NCBI RefSeq assembly: GCF_030389965.1
Contig: NZ_CP128400.1
Span: 744,001-808,000, forward strand
Direction: 5' to 3'
Source of the DNA: Candidatus Chlorohelix allophototropha
GTDB lineage: Bacteria > Chloroflexota > Chloroflexia > Chloroheliales > Chloroheliaceae
Length of the DNA: 64,000 nt
Below the pieces are notes generated by a model that saw only the letters and a list, made by a program, of their open reading frames with translations, was not told the origin of the DNA and made no database searches. The translations under genes were made by a program, and so were the position numbers. This document shows, piece by piece, positions 50,952 to 57,544 of this stretch. Numbering within the stretch: position 1 is the first letter of the stretch; each line of letters begins with the position of its first letter.

Positions 50952-53090
50952 TCAATTCCTTTTATGTTTATGACGTAATATTGACCGACCTAACTCGGCT
51001 ATTTCTTCTGAACTTAATTTGATCCACCGGGTTCCACCTTTTCGTAATTGAACATTGTCCAATCGCCCCGCTACACACCAATCATTTACTGTACTTGGAT
51101 CTACCTGTAATATTTTCGCAACTGCTTCTACTGTATAACGTCCATCACTGCGTTGGCTTATTCCTAGTTTCCCCGGTCGTTCAGGTGAGCCTAAGAAAAT
51201 TCCAAAATCTCGACGTATTCCCCTGACCCGTGCGACGCTGAGAGGCTGACCATGGGAGTTCTTCCAACCTTGTTCGTTCAATATTTGCAGAATTTGCCCA
51301 TCGGTATGATCAACTGCTAGTTGGCGGACTTTGTCCAATAGATTGATGTCAGTCCGGTATTTATTGCAAGATAATACTGGGGCCTTAACTTTAAGGACCG
51401 TATGAGCCTCGGTTTGCCAGCAAATATCCAGATCTACTGTGCCTTCCTCTTCTCTTTTTAGTAGGGTAACTGACTTAATTAGAAACCGCAAGAGCTGTTT
51501 GCGTTCCGCTTGCGTAGTGGTGGCTGCATACCAAACAGCTGGAACATTTTGGGCTAAAGCCAATATCTTTTCACGCTCTTCTCCACTTAAGGATGTAACT
51601 TCCGCTTGAAGTTTCGCTTTAGCAAGGTATTCCTGCTGTAATTTTTCCAGCCTAGCTAACTTTTCATTCCAGTCTTTTTCCAGACTACGGGCTACTAAGC
51701 GGTTTTCTGGTTCTACTGCCATAAACCTGCGTTGCGCTAAATTTGCCTCATATTCTGCTCGTTCCAGACTTAATTTCCACTGCTGCTCGAATTGTTGGGC
51801 TTGTGTTTCAAGTTGGGCAATAGCAGCTAGCGAAATCTCTAATTGAGCCAGTTGCAGAGCAGCTAAAAAGCACCTTGCTACTGCTTCATCTATACCATCT
51901 CCACGAATAGTTTGGCACATATTCCCACCAAATCTGATCCGCTCTTCATTACAAACATAGAGTGGACCCTGTATATTACCCAGATAATTTACCCGCATCC
52001 TTCTTCCACACTTACCACAGCGTAATAAGCCTTGTAGTAAGGCTGCCCCTTTTCGGATGGCTCCGGCACGCTCCTCAAAGCGGTAAGTACGATTCTGATC
52101 TAATTGCTGCTCATTTTTAAGAAATTGCAGCCAGGTAATGTAACCAGGGTGATGTTCTAAAAAGACAATTGGCCATTCCGATGGTTTAAGTCTAACCAGA
52201 CGAGTTTTAGTAGGGCTATCTAACTTTTGAGTTTCAACAGTTTTAATTTGACGCAACCGGCCATAAACATAAGCTCCCGCATAAAATGGGTTGTGTAAAA
52301 TACTTCTAACTCTGCCATGCTTCAAAGGTTCCCAACGCGGAGTGGCCTGAGATTGCGATAGAAATTGCTGGTGCTGGCTCTCTCTTGACCCCAGCCGGGG
52401 GCGGGTGGGAAATTTTAAGCCTTGTTGATTGAAATGCCTGACTACCGCCAGGGCCGAACCGTATTGGTCAAACAAATTGAAAACAAGCCTGACTGCGCCA
52501 GCTATTTGCTCATCCGGATCTAGCACAATTCGGCCAAGCGGATCATAAACAAGACCAACTGGCAAAGGCTGTTGAAGTTCACCTTTCTGGGCTTTAGCCA
52601 GTTTACCACCGTCCATTCTCTGACGGATCCAATGTAATTCTGCTTCGCTCATAGTACCCTTAAAACCTAGAAGCAGACGGTCATTGTACTGACCAGGATC
52701 ATAAACACCTTCTTCGTCAATAACCAGCGTATCGGTCAAAGCACAAATCTCGAGTAAACGATACCAATCACTACAAGAGCGAGCTAAACGAGAGGCTTCC
52801 AGACACAATACTGCTCCAGCCAAACCTAATCCCACCTGGGCAACCAACCATTGAAAACCATCCCGATTAAGTGCCGAGGTACCGGAGCGCCCCAGGTCAT
52901 CATCAATAATTATGATACACTCAGGCTGCCAGCCTAACTTAAGGGCACGTTGCTTAAGATCATATTGGCGAGAAGTACTACCGGTATTTTGACGGACTTG
53001 GGCCAGGGTAGACTGGCGGACATAGATCAAAGCCTGCCGATTGAAGTGCTGAGGTGTAATCTTTGAACTAGTAAGCTGGCTAAGTAGCAT
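50952..53090 (-). CDS. Large serine recombinase, full length
   Basis: The 712-residue protein has the complete large serine recombinase layout: catalytic domain with the nucleophile in YVRQST and LGRSGTSALNRDGFQ, the Recombinase domain (SILHNPFYAGAYVYGRLRQI), a zinc ribbon (CGKCGRRM and a following CNEERIRF region), a long coiled coil around residues 430-520, and a C-terminal DNA-binding tail resembling an excisionase-type helix-turn-helix (RYTVEAVAKILQVDPSTVND). The start at 53090 is preferred because GAGGAGGT lies just upstream; an earlier ATG is at 53111. It overlaps the 63-codon gene by 11 bases. It is the full-length paralogue of the truncated gene at 2.4-3.7 kb and may mobilise its own operon. 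Confidence 0.9.
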   Translation of the reverse strand: MLLSQLTSSKITPQHFNRQALIYVRQSTLAQVRQNTGSTSRQYDLKQRALKLGWQPECIIIIDDDLGRSGTSALNRDGFQWLVAQVGLGLAGAVLCLEASRLARSCSDWYRLLEICALTDTLVIDEEGVYDPGQYNDRLLLGFKGTMSEAELHWIRQRMDGGKLAKAQKGELQQPLPVGLVYDPLGRIVLDPDEQIAGAVRLVFNLFDQYGSALAVVRHFNQQGLKFPTRPRLGSRESQHQQFLSQSQATPRWEPLKHGRVRSILHNPFYAGAYVYGRLRQIKTVETQKLDSPTKTRLVRLKPSEWPIVFLEHHPGYITWLQFLKNEQQLDQNRTYRFEERAGAIRKGAALLQGLLRCGKCGRRMRVNYLGNIQGPLYVCNEERIRFGGNMCQTIRGDGIDEAVARCFLAALQLAQLEISLAAIAQLETQAQQFEQQWKLSLERAEYEANLAQRRFMAVEPENRLVARSLEKDWNEKLARLEKLQQEYLAKAKLQAEVTSLSGEEREKILALAQNVPAVWYAATTTQAERKQLLRFLIKSVTLLKREEEGTVDLDICWQTEAHTVLKVKAPVLSCNKYRTDINLLDKVRQLAVDHTDGQILQILNEQGWKNSHGQPLSVARVRGIRRDFGIFLGSPERPGKLGISQRSDGRYTVEAVAKILQVDPSTVNDWCVAGRLDNVQLRKGGTRWIKLSSEEIAELGRSILRHKHKRN

Positions 53091-53271
53091 TACAAACCTC
53101 CTCAGTTTCAATCTTGCTAGAACTAGTAATTTGAACCTGGACCTGTGTGCTGATCAGGTTAGAAGCTAGGCGGGCCAATAATTGAATGAGCCTAAGCTGT
53201 AATTCTGGCCGCAGGGTTGGCCAAAGTTGGGTTGGAGAAATTTGCCCTGGAGAAACGCTTACCTTATTCAC
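53080..53271 (-). CDS. Small recombinase-operon protein, unrecognised
   Basis: This 63-residue protein starts with GTG overlapping the stop of the upstream remnant (GTGA) and ends inside the recombinase start region. This tight packing supports a real coupled gene. It is largely helical (ELQLRLIQLLARLASNLI) with polar ends and no recognisable domain. A recombinase accessory or DNA-bending role is conceivable but unsupported. No equivalent is present in the first recombinase locus. Confidence 0.6.
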   Translation of the reverse strand: MNKVSVSPGQISPTQLWPTLRPELQLRLIQLLARLASNLISTQVQVQITSSSKIETEEVCNAT

Positions 53272-53533
53272 TTTTCGTCTCCTCCGCTTAAAGAATTATT
53301 TGGAGCACAAGAACAATTGGCAGAACCCTTATTTAAGGGATCTGCATTAATATTATGCTCCACTAAGCCAGGATTATTAAGAAGAATAGGTTCGAGAAAA
53401 TTTATTAGTTGGCGAAGGCCTTGTAAATTAAAAAGGATTGGGACTGGCTGTTTCTCAAAGTCCTTATTTAGGGATCCATCTGGTACAAGATCCCAAGAAG
53501 ATTCGACAGATATCGTAGTGTGGATTTCATTTA
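53268..53533 (-). pseudogene. Truncated DUF5372-like gene, 5' end lost to the IS3 fragment
   Basis: On the minus strand an open frame of about 88 codons runs from the IS3 junction to a TGA at 53268. It has no start codon. Its NLQGLRQLINFLEPI segment resembles the C-terminal helix RLSDLRKLVQFLE of the DUF5372-like protein at 3.8-4.1 kb, at the same position relative to a recombinase gene. I therefore read it as the 3' part of the recombinase-partner gene, cut by the neighbouring IS3 half. The tail after this helix is longer and Asn-rich. The resemblance is short, so the assignment is tentative. Confidence 0.5.
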
Positions 53534-53979
53534 GCTAGGTACAACCAACCTTCATTAGTCCACACCCCGGTAATATCTCCCACCCATTTCTCATCAGGCT
53601 TGGTAGCCGTGAAATCCCGCTTTAGCCGGTTGGGTGCCACCGGATTGCTGTGCTGGCTATCAGTCGTTATGACCTTTCGCTTCTTACGTCGATGACAGGA
53701 GACTAGCCCCAGCAACCGCATCAGTCTGGCTACCCGCTTCCTCGAACAGTTTATCCCCTTACCCCTTAGCGCCGCCTTTACTCTGGGACTACCGTAAGTT
53801 TGCCGAGACTGCTCGAATATAGGCTCAATTTCTGCTTCCAGTGCTCGGTCAGCCTTGGCTCTGGCACTTTCTGGTCGTTTCCGCCAGGCGTAATAGCCGC
53901 TCTCAGAAACCACCTGCACCTTGCACATTAACCTCACCGCAAATTCCTGCTTGTGCTCATAAATGAACTGAAACTTCAC
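53527..53979 (-). pseudogene. IS3-family OrfB, truncated (second copy)
   Basis: The protein is identical to the copy at 50459-50911 up to NEGWLYLA and then ends within a few bases in foreign DNA. It keeps only the first catalytic Asp (GDITGVW) and lacks the rest of the DDE domain. Confidence 0.88.
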
Positions 53980-54341
53980 TTTTGGTTCTGCGTGAAGATG
54001 GCTAGGGCTTTTTTTAAGATATCCCTTTCCATCCGCAGTCGTTCATTCTCCTGTCGCAGCCGACGGAGTTCTTCTTCAGCCTCAGTTTGATGACCTTTAC
54101 CAGGAAAAGCTTGCTCTCCTTTTTCAGCCAATATTTTACGCCAATGGTAGAGTACACTGTCGGATACCCCTAATTCTCTAGCGATTTGTACCGCTGTTTT
54201 ACCGCTGGTTTCCATTAACCGCACTGCTTCTCGCTTAAATTCTACTGGATACTCTTTCTGCTTATCTCCCATTTCTGCCCCTTTCGTGGTTTATTATAGC
54301 ATCTGCCTCTTCCTTTACTCCACGATTCCGGGTCAACTTCA
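53534..54341 (-). mobile_element. IS3-family element, 5' half (right copy of the 808-bp inverted repeat)
   Basis: This is the mirror image of 50097-50904: it starts (minus strand, at 54341) with the same TGAAGTTGACCC end and breaks off after the same CCTAGC. The flanking bases outside both copies differ, with no shared target duplication. The two copies enclose 2.6 kb containing the serine recombinase operon. Confidence 0.88.
53976..54272 (-). CDS. IS3-family OrfA (second copy)
   Basis: The 98-residue helix-turn-helix protein is identical to the one encoded at 50166-50462, with the same downstream GTGA overlap to OrfB. Identity over the whole protein indicates a recent duplication or ongoing gene conversion between the two arms. 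Confidence 0.9.
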   Translation of the reverse strand: MGDKQKEYPVEFKREAVRLMETSGKTAVQIARELGVSDSVLYHWRKILAEKGEQAFPGKGHQTEAEEELRRLRQENERLRMERDILKKALAIFTQNQK

Positions 54342-54504
54342 TTTTTTCCCTTGACAAAAACAGTTAAGGGCATGAAGTTCGCGATTGGTATATTTTATCT
54401 GGGCAAAAGTCTAGTAATGGATAAACCAGAATTACTCTATCAAGAGAATACTGAAAATAAAACCCGAAGAGTGGCGTAAAATCTTTCACCGTTGGTATCC
54501 GGAC

Positions 54505-55275
54505 ATGCCAATGCTTGATAAACCTGTGGTGTTGGGCAAAAGAGGCTTGCCCTTCGACCATTTCTTAATCTGCTCGCCACAATCACCCCCCGAAGTTTTG
54601 GATTTGATAAATAAGCCGCAACTGTGGAGCGCCCACCCGGAGGAAGAACAACCCCTCTATCACGTCCTCATCTTGGTGGGAGAAGAACATTATCCGCAAG
54701 TGGTGGACTTTATTGAAGAAGCGCGGCGATTTGGCATTTCTAGGCGAATCCGCGCCAATTTCCCCTTCGAAAAGCTAACGGCAGGGAAAAGCCAAATGGT
54801 ACTGCTCCACCCCAAAGCGATAAATCTCAACTGGGAGCAGCAAATTCCACCGGACTACTGCCCCAAAAGCAACCCTGCCCATCTCCACTTGCAGCCACCC
54901 CCTTCCTTTGACCTGCACTACTACCGGGTCACCGTAATAGCGCCGGGCATAGAAATGGAAGAGGAGCGGGGGCTGGAGGTGGTAACCTCAATTGGTGCGA
55001 GACCACAGGAGGGACCGTGCTTGGGGAAAATATATAACCTGCTACCGGTACCGGCGGGACAACAGTCGGGAGAAATAGCTTTTAGGGAAATGCCGAGTTT
55101 TCGCTACAGCTACACCCCCAGCGGGGAAAGCGTGGCGGGACTAACCCCCGGCATCTTTGGCATCTTCCCCCTGACCGGAGTAGCGTTAATCAAACGAGAG
55201 GATGGGACGGTGAATGAAGAAGCTGAGGAGCGCATACAGAAAGCTGGTCTCAACTACTACCACGCCGAAGCTTGA
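54505..55275 (+). CDS. Hypothetical protein of unknown family
   Basis: I do not recognise this 256-residue protein. It is soluble, Pro-rich and probably alpha/beta: a segment YHVLILVGEEHYPQVVDFIEEARR followed by FGISRRIRANFPFEKL suggests a flavodoxin- or Rossmann-like beginning, and SQMVLLHPKA continues it. Two Cys occur in FLICSPQS and PPDYCPKS. The same frame is open back to 54418 without an ATG (KPEEWRKIFHRWYPD), so the true N-terminus may be longer or may have been cut by the IS3 fragment ending at 54341. It sits alone between mobile elements, suggesting cargo. Confidence 0.6.
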   Translation: MPMLDKPVVLGKRGLPFDHFLICSPQSPPEVLDLINKPQLWSAHPEEEQPLYHVLILVGEEHYPQVVDFIEEARRFGISRRIRANFPFEKLTAGKSQMVLLHPKAINLNWEQQIPPDYCPKSNPAHLHLQPPPSFDLHYYRVTVIAPGIEMEEERGLEVVTSIGARPQEGPCLGKIYNLLPVPAGQQSGEIAFREMPSFRYSYTPSGESVAGLTPGIFGIFPLTGVALIKREDGTVNEEAEERIQKAGLNYYHAEA

Positions 55276-55311
55276 CGCTGGTATAAGATTACCCGGAAAG
55301 AAGGCGCTAAA

Positions 55312-55551
55312 ATGATAACCTAATCTTCAGATACCAGTCCAGAAACCGAGCAGGTTCAGGTCAGTTTAATCCGCCAGGCTTCTCCCGAACGTCGCTTTGG
55401 GTTGTTACGTTCCATTACGACGGCCACCCGGCAAATGGTCTGGCAGGCGATCCCGCGAGTCAACCCCACCGCCACCGATGAAGAAATAAACCTGCTATTC
55501 CTAAAAGTTCATTACGGTCTTGAAATGACGTTGGCGCATGGCATCACCTAA
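55312..55551 (+). pseudogene. Small conserved-looking protein gene with an early in-frame stop
   Basis: The frame starting at ATG 55312 has a TAA after three codons, then stays open from 55324 for 75 codons to a TAA at 55549. The translation (QVQVSLIRQASPERRFGLLR, then NPTATDEEINLLFLKVHYG) looks like real protein, similar in style to short helical proteins of unknown function common in Chloroflexota and cyanobacteria. No alternative start with a ribosome site is evident, so the gene is probably dead. The rest of the gap 55276-55632 holds nothing else recognisable. Confidence 0.45.
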
Positions 55552-55632
55552 AAAGTAACCTTGACAGCTCTTTTGCATCACGAGTAATGTAACCCGACGC
55601 CCAAATTATGATTAGGCGAAGGGAGCAATAAA

Positions 55633-56193
55633 GTGAGAACAACTATGAGCTTTCCAGCTAAAAGAGAATTATTGATCCAGATAGCCCCTCGCTATGCTGA
55701 GGCTACCCCAGTCCAGAAAGGTATTATCCTGAGTGAATTTATTCAGGTTACTGGTTATACCCGCAAATATGCCATTCGCATCCTTTCCCAATGCCAAAAG
55801 CAGTCCGTCTCTATTAAGACTATCCTTAAACGGGAACGACCGAAAAGATATGGTAAGGATATACAAGAAGCGCTAGCTACCGCCTGAACCGCCTCCAATT
55901 TTATCTGTGCTAAACGCCTGGTTCCATTTCTACCCGAACTGGTGGCTAATTTGGAGCGCCACGGTCATCTCAAACTGCCAGTTGATACTCATCAGCAACT
56001 ACTTGCCATGAGTTCCGCTACGGCGGATCGTATCCTCACCAGGCTCAGAAAAGAAGATCAGCCAAAAGGTATTGGGACTACCAAGGCCGGTACACTTCTC
56101 AAACACCAGGTGCCAATCCGCACTTTTGCTGAATGGAATGAGGTAAAACCAGGTTTTCTAGAAATCGACCTGGTAGGCCCCGGTAGAATATAG
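55633..56193 (+). pseudogene. Integrase-core (rve) transposase, N-terminal remnant with an in-frame TGA
   Basis: The first part (84 codons) and the second (from 55942) are in the same frame and separated only by a TGA at 55885-55887. The sequence between reads through (NFICAKRLVPFLPELVANLE). The later part has SSATADRILTRLRKED, GTLLKHQVPIRTFAEWNEVK and PGFLEIDLVGPG, the lead-in to an integrase catalytic core in which the Asp of EIDLV would be the first of the DDE triad. The gene is cut after that point. It belongs with the ISNCY/IS481-like integrases that begin with a RELLIQIAPRYAEA-type helix-turn-helix. Confidence 0.8.
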
Positions 56194-56274
56194 CTGTAGC
56201 CAGAAGCAATCTAGGCGGTTTTTTAACGGGATTCACTCATATTTTTGATAGAGAATGTAACATATTGATAAGAA

Positions 56275-56315
56275 TTAGATACAATCTGATACATTTTATT
56301 TCTTATTGTATCTAA
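56275..56315. promoter_or_regulatory. Inverted repeat, candidate operator
   Basis: TTAGATACAAT (56275-56285) and ATTGTATCTAA (56305-56315) form a perfect 11-bp inverted repeat with a 19-base centre that contains another GATACAT. A further GATACAA lies at 56358 next to a promoter. The clustered GATACA motifs just upstream of a ribbon-helix-helix-like gene suggest autoregulatory binding sites. Confidence 0.5.
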
Positions 56316-56348
56316 CAAGCTCTTTTTTGTTACAATCTCTTTCATAGT

Positions 56349-56377
56349 TTGACAATTTGATACAACCTTAGTACCAT
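56349..56377 (+). promoter_or_regulatory. Possible promoter of the small DNA-binding protein gene
   Basis: A perfect TTGACA at 56349-56354 is followed after 17 bases by TACCAT (56372-56377), a mediocre -10. The element overlaps a GATACAA motif, and TACAAATTGTA at 56382-56392 is a near-palindrome just downstream. Confidence 0.45.
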
Positions 56378-56416
56378 ATTATACAAATTGTAATAATATG
56401 ATATAAGGTGAACATA

Positions 56417-56680
56417 TTGGCAAAGAAAGAATACAAATCCCTACTTATACGGCTTGAACCTGAGTTGTACGCGGCTTTTTCTAATTTAGCCGAACTGGAA
56501 CGACGTTCCAACTCCAACTTGGGCGAAGTAGTTATAGCCGATTACGTCAAAGCTCAAACAGACCGAAAAGCGGCTGAAAACCGCCTTCCTCCCACCTTTG
56601 AGGCTGAGGTGCAACCCAACCCGACCACCACCTCCAAAATTAAGACCAAGCGAACTGCTCCAACTCGCCCCAAAGCCTAA
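56417..56680 (+). CDS. Small ribbon-helix-helix-like DNA-binding protein
   Basis: The protein is 87 residues from the TTG at 56417 (90 from the GTG at 56408). The TTG is preferred because AAGGTG lies six bases upstream and gives the family-like start MAKKEYKSLLIRLEPELY. The pattern of one strand (KSLLIRL) followed by two helices (ELYAAFSNLAELERRS, NLGEVVIADYVKAQT) resembles Arc/MetJ-type ribbon-helix-helix repressors. The C-terminal 30 residues are basic, Pro/Thr-rich and probably disordered. It lies next to repeats that may be its operators and converges with an integrase gene. A role in transposon or partition control is an inference. Confidence 0.6.
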   Translation: MAKKEYKSLLIRLEPELYAAFSNLAELERRSNSNLGEVVIADYVKAQTDRKAAENRLPPTFEAEVQPNPTTTSKIKTKRTAPTRPKA

Positions 56681-56682
56681 AC

Positions 56683-56762
56683 CTAAAGGTTTTAATATGG
56701 CCGCTATCCCACCAGTGGTAATAGTGTTATACCCAGGGAAGGCTGGAGACTAAAACCTTTAG
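56683..56762. terminator. Long inverted repeat between convergent genes
   Basis: CTAAAGGTTTTA (56683-56694) and TAAAACCTTTAG (56751-56762) are a perfect 12-bp pair spanning the gap between the small DNA-binding protein gene and the integrase gene. It may be a bidirectional terminator, or a resolution/attachment site for the adjacent recombinase. Confidence 0.4.
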
Positions 56763-57523
56763 ACCGGGAAGTGAACAATAACCTGGTTATATTCCTTCTG
56801 AGCATCTACCAGGGCCAATTTGGAATAAATTTCTAAAGCCTGACGACTGGCATGACCGGAATAAGGTTGGATAAAAGCATCATCGATCCCCTGTTTTTTA
56901 AGCCAGGTTAAAAGAAAATGGCGCAGCTTATGCGGCGAAATAAGCTGAGTAAGTCCCGCTGCCCTGGAGTAACGTTCCAGGATTTTACGCACCCCTCGCT
57001 CGGTATATTTCTTCTTCCAACTCGATTCAAATAAATAGGCGGCACCCCGTTCTTTTAGCTGGCGCACATGCATGGCTAGAGCTTCCTTAAAAAACACCGG
57101 GAAAGGTACCAGACGATCTTTGCCACCTTTCCCGGCAGTAATTTTAATCTGGCATTGCTCAAAATCCACCTCGACCAGATGCATGTTGCAGAGTTCACTG
57201 ACCCGAACCCCCGTGTACAACAGTACCTTGATTAAAACCATGTCACTAAAATTTTCGGCTTGCCAGACTGCCTGATAGTAACGCTGGATTTCGGCCTCGC
57301 TCGGCACATAGGGCAATTTATGCGAAGCTTTGGGAACTTTTATTTCCAATTCGTCTCTAAGATAACGGAAAACATCTTTGAGATAAGCATAATCTGGTCG
57401 CTCCCCACGTAATTGGCGGGCCAACTCGTGGGCCTTCTTTTTGGCAGAAGTCCGCCCGCAAGGGTTAGGCTCACTATCCGCCGGAATAAGGGTGACCAGG
57501 GGTTCAATAGAAATATTATCCAT
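56759..57523 (-). CDS. Tyrosine recombinase (TnpI/XerD-like)
   Basis: The 254-residue protein has the phage-integrase catalytic set: Arg in [11 protein letters not shown], the Lys region in [23 protein letters not shown] with His and Arg, [14 protein letters not shown] with His and the Tyr nucleophile. The N-terminal arm is short. It follows the Tn3-family transposase gene in the same direction with a 21-base gap, the arrangement of transposons such as Tn4430 that use a tyrosine recombinase (TnpI) to resolve cointegrates. The long inverted repeat just past its stop could be its site. Confidence 0.87.
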   Translation of the reverse strand: MDNISIEPLVTLIPADSEPNPCGRTSAKKKAHELARQLRGERPDYAYLKDVFRYLRDELEIKVPKASHKLPYVPSEAEIQRYYQAVWQAENFSDMVLIKVLLYTGVRVSELCNMHLVEVDFEQCQIKITAGKGGKDRLVPFPVFFKEALAMHVRQLKERGAAYLFESSWKKKYTERGVRKILERYSRAAGLTQLISPHKLRHFLLTWLKKQGIDDAFIQPYSGHASRQALEIYSKLALVDAQKEYNQVIVHFPV

Positions 57524-57544
57524 CCAAATGCTCGCTTTCTGGCT

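Noticed and set aside
50097-54341. Composite transposon made of two functional IS3 copies
   Set aside because: Both IS3 copies lack the 3' half of the transposase and right terminal repeat, and no outer duplication is present, so simple composite transposition does not explain the structure.
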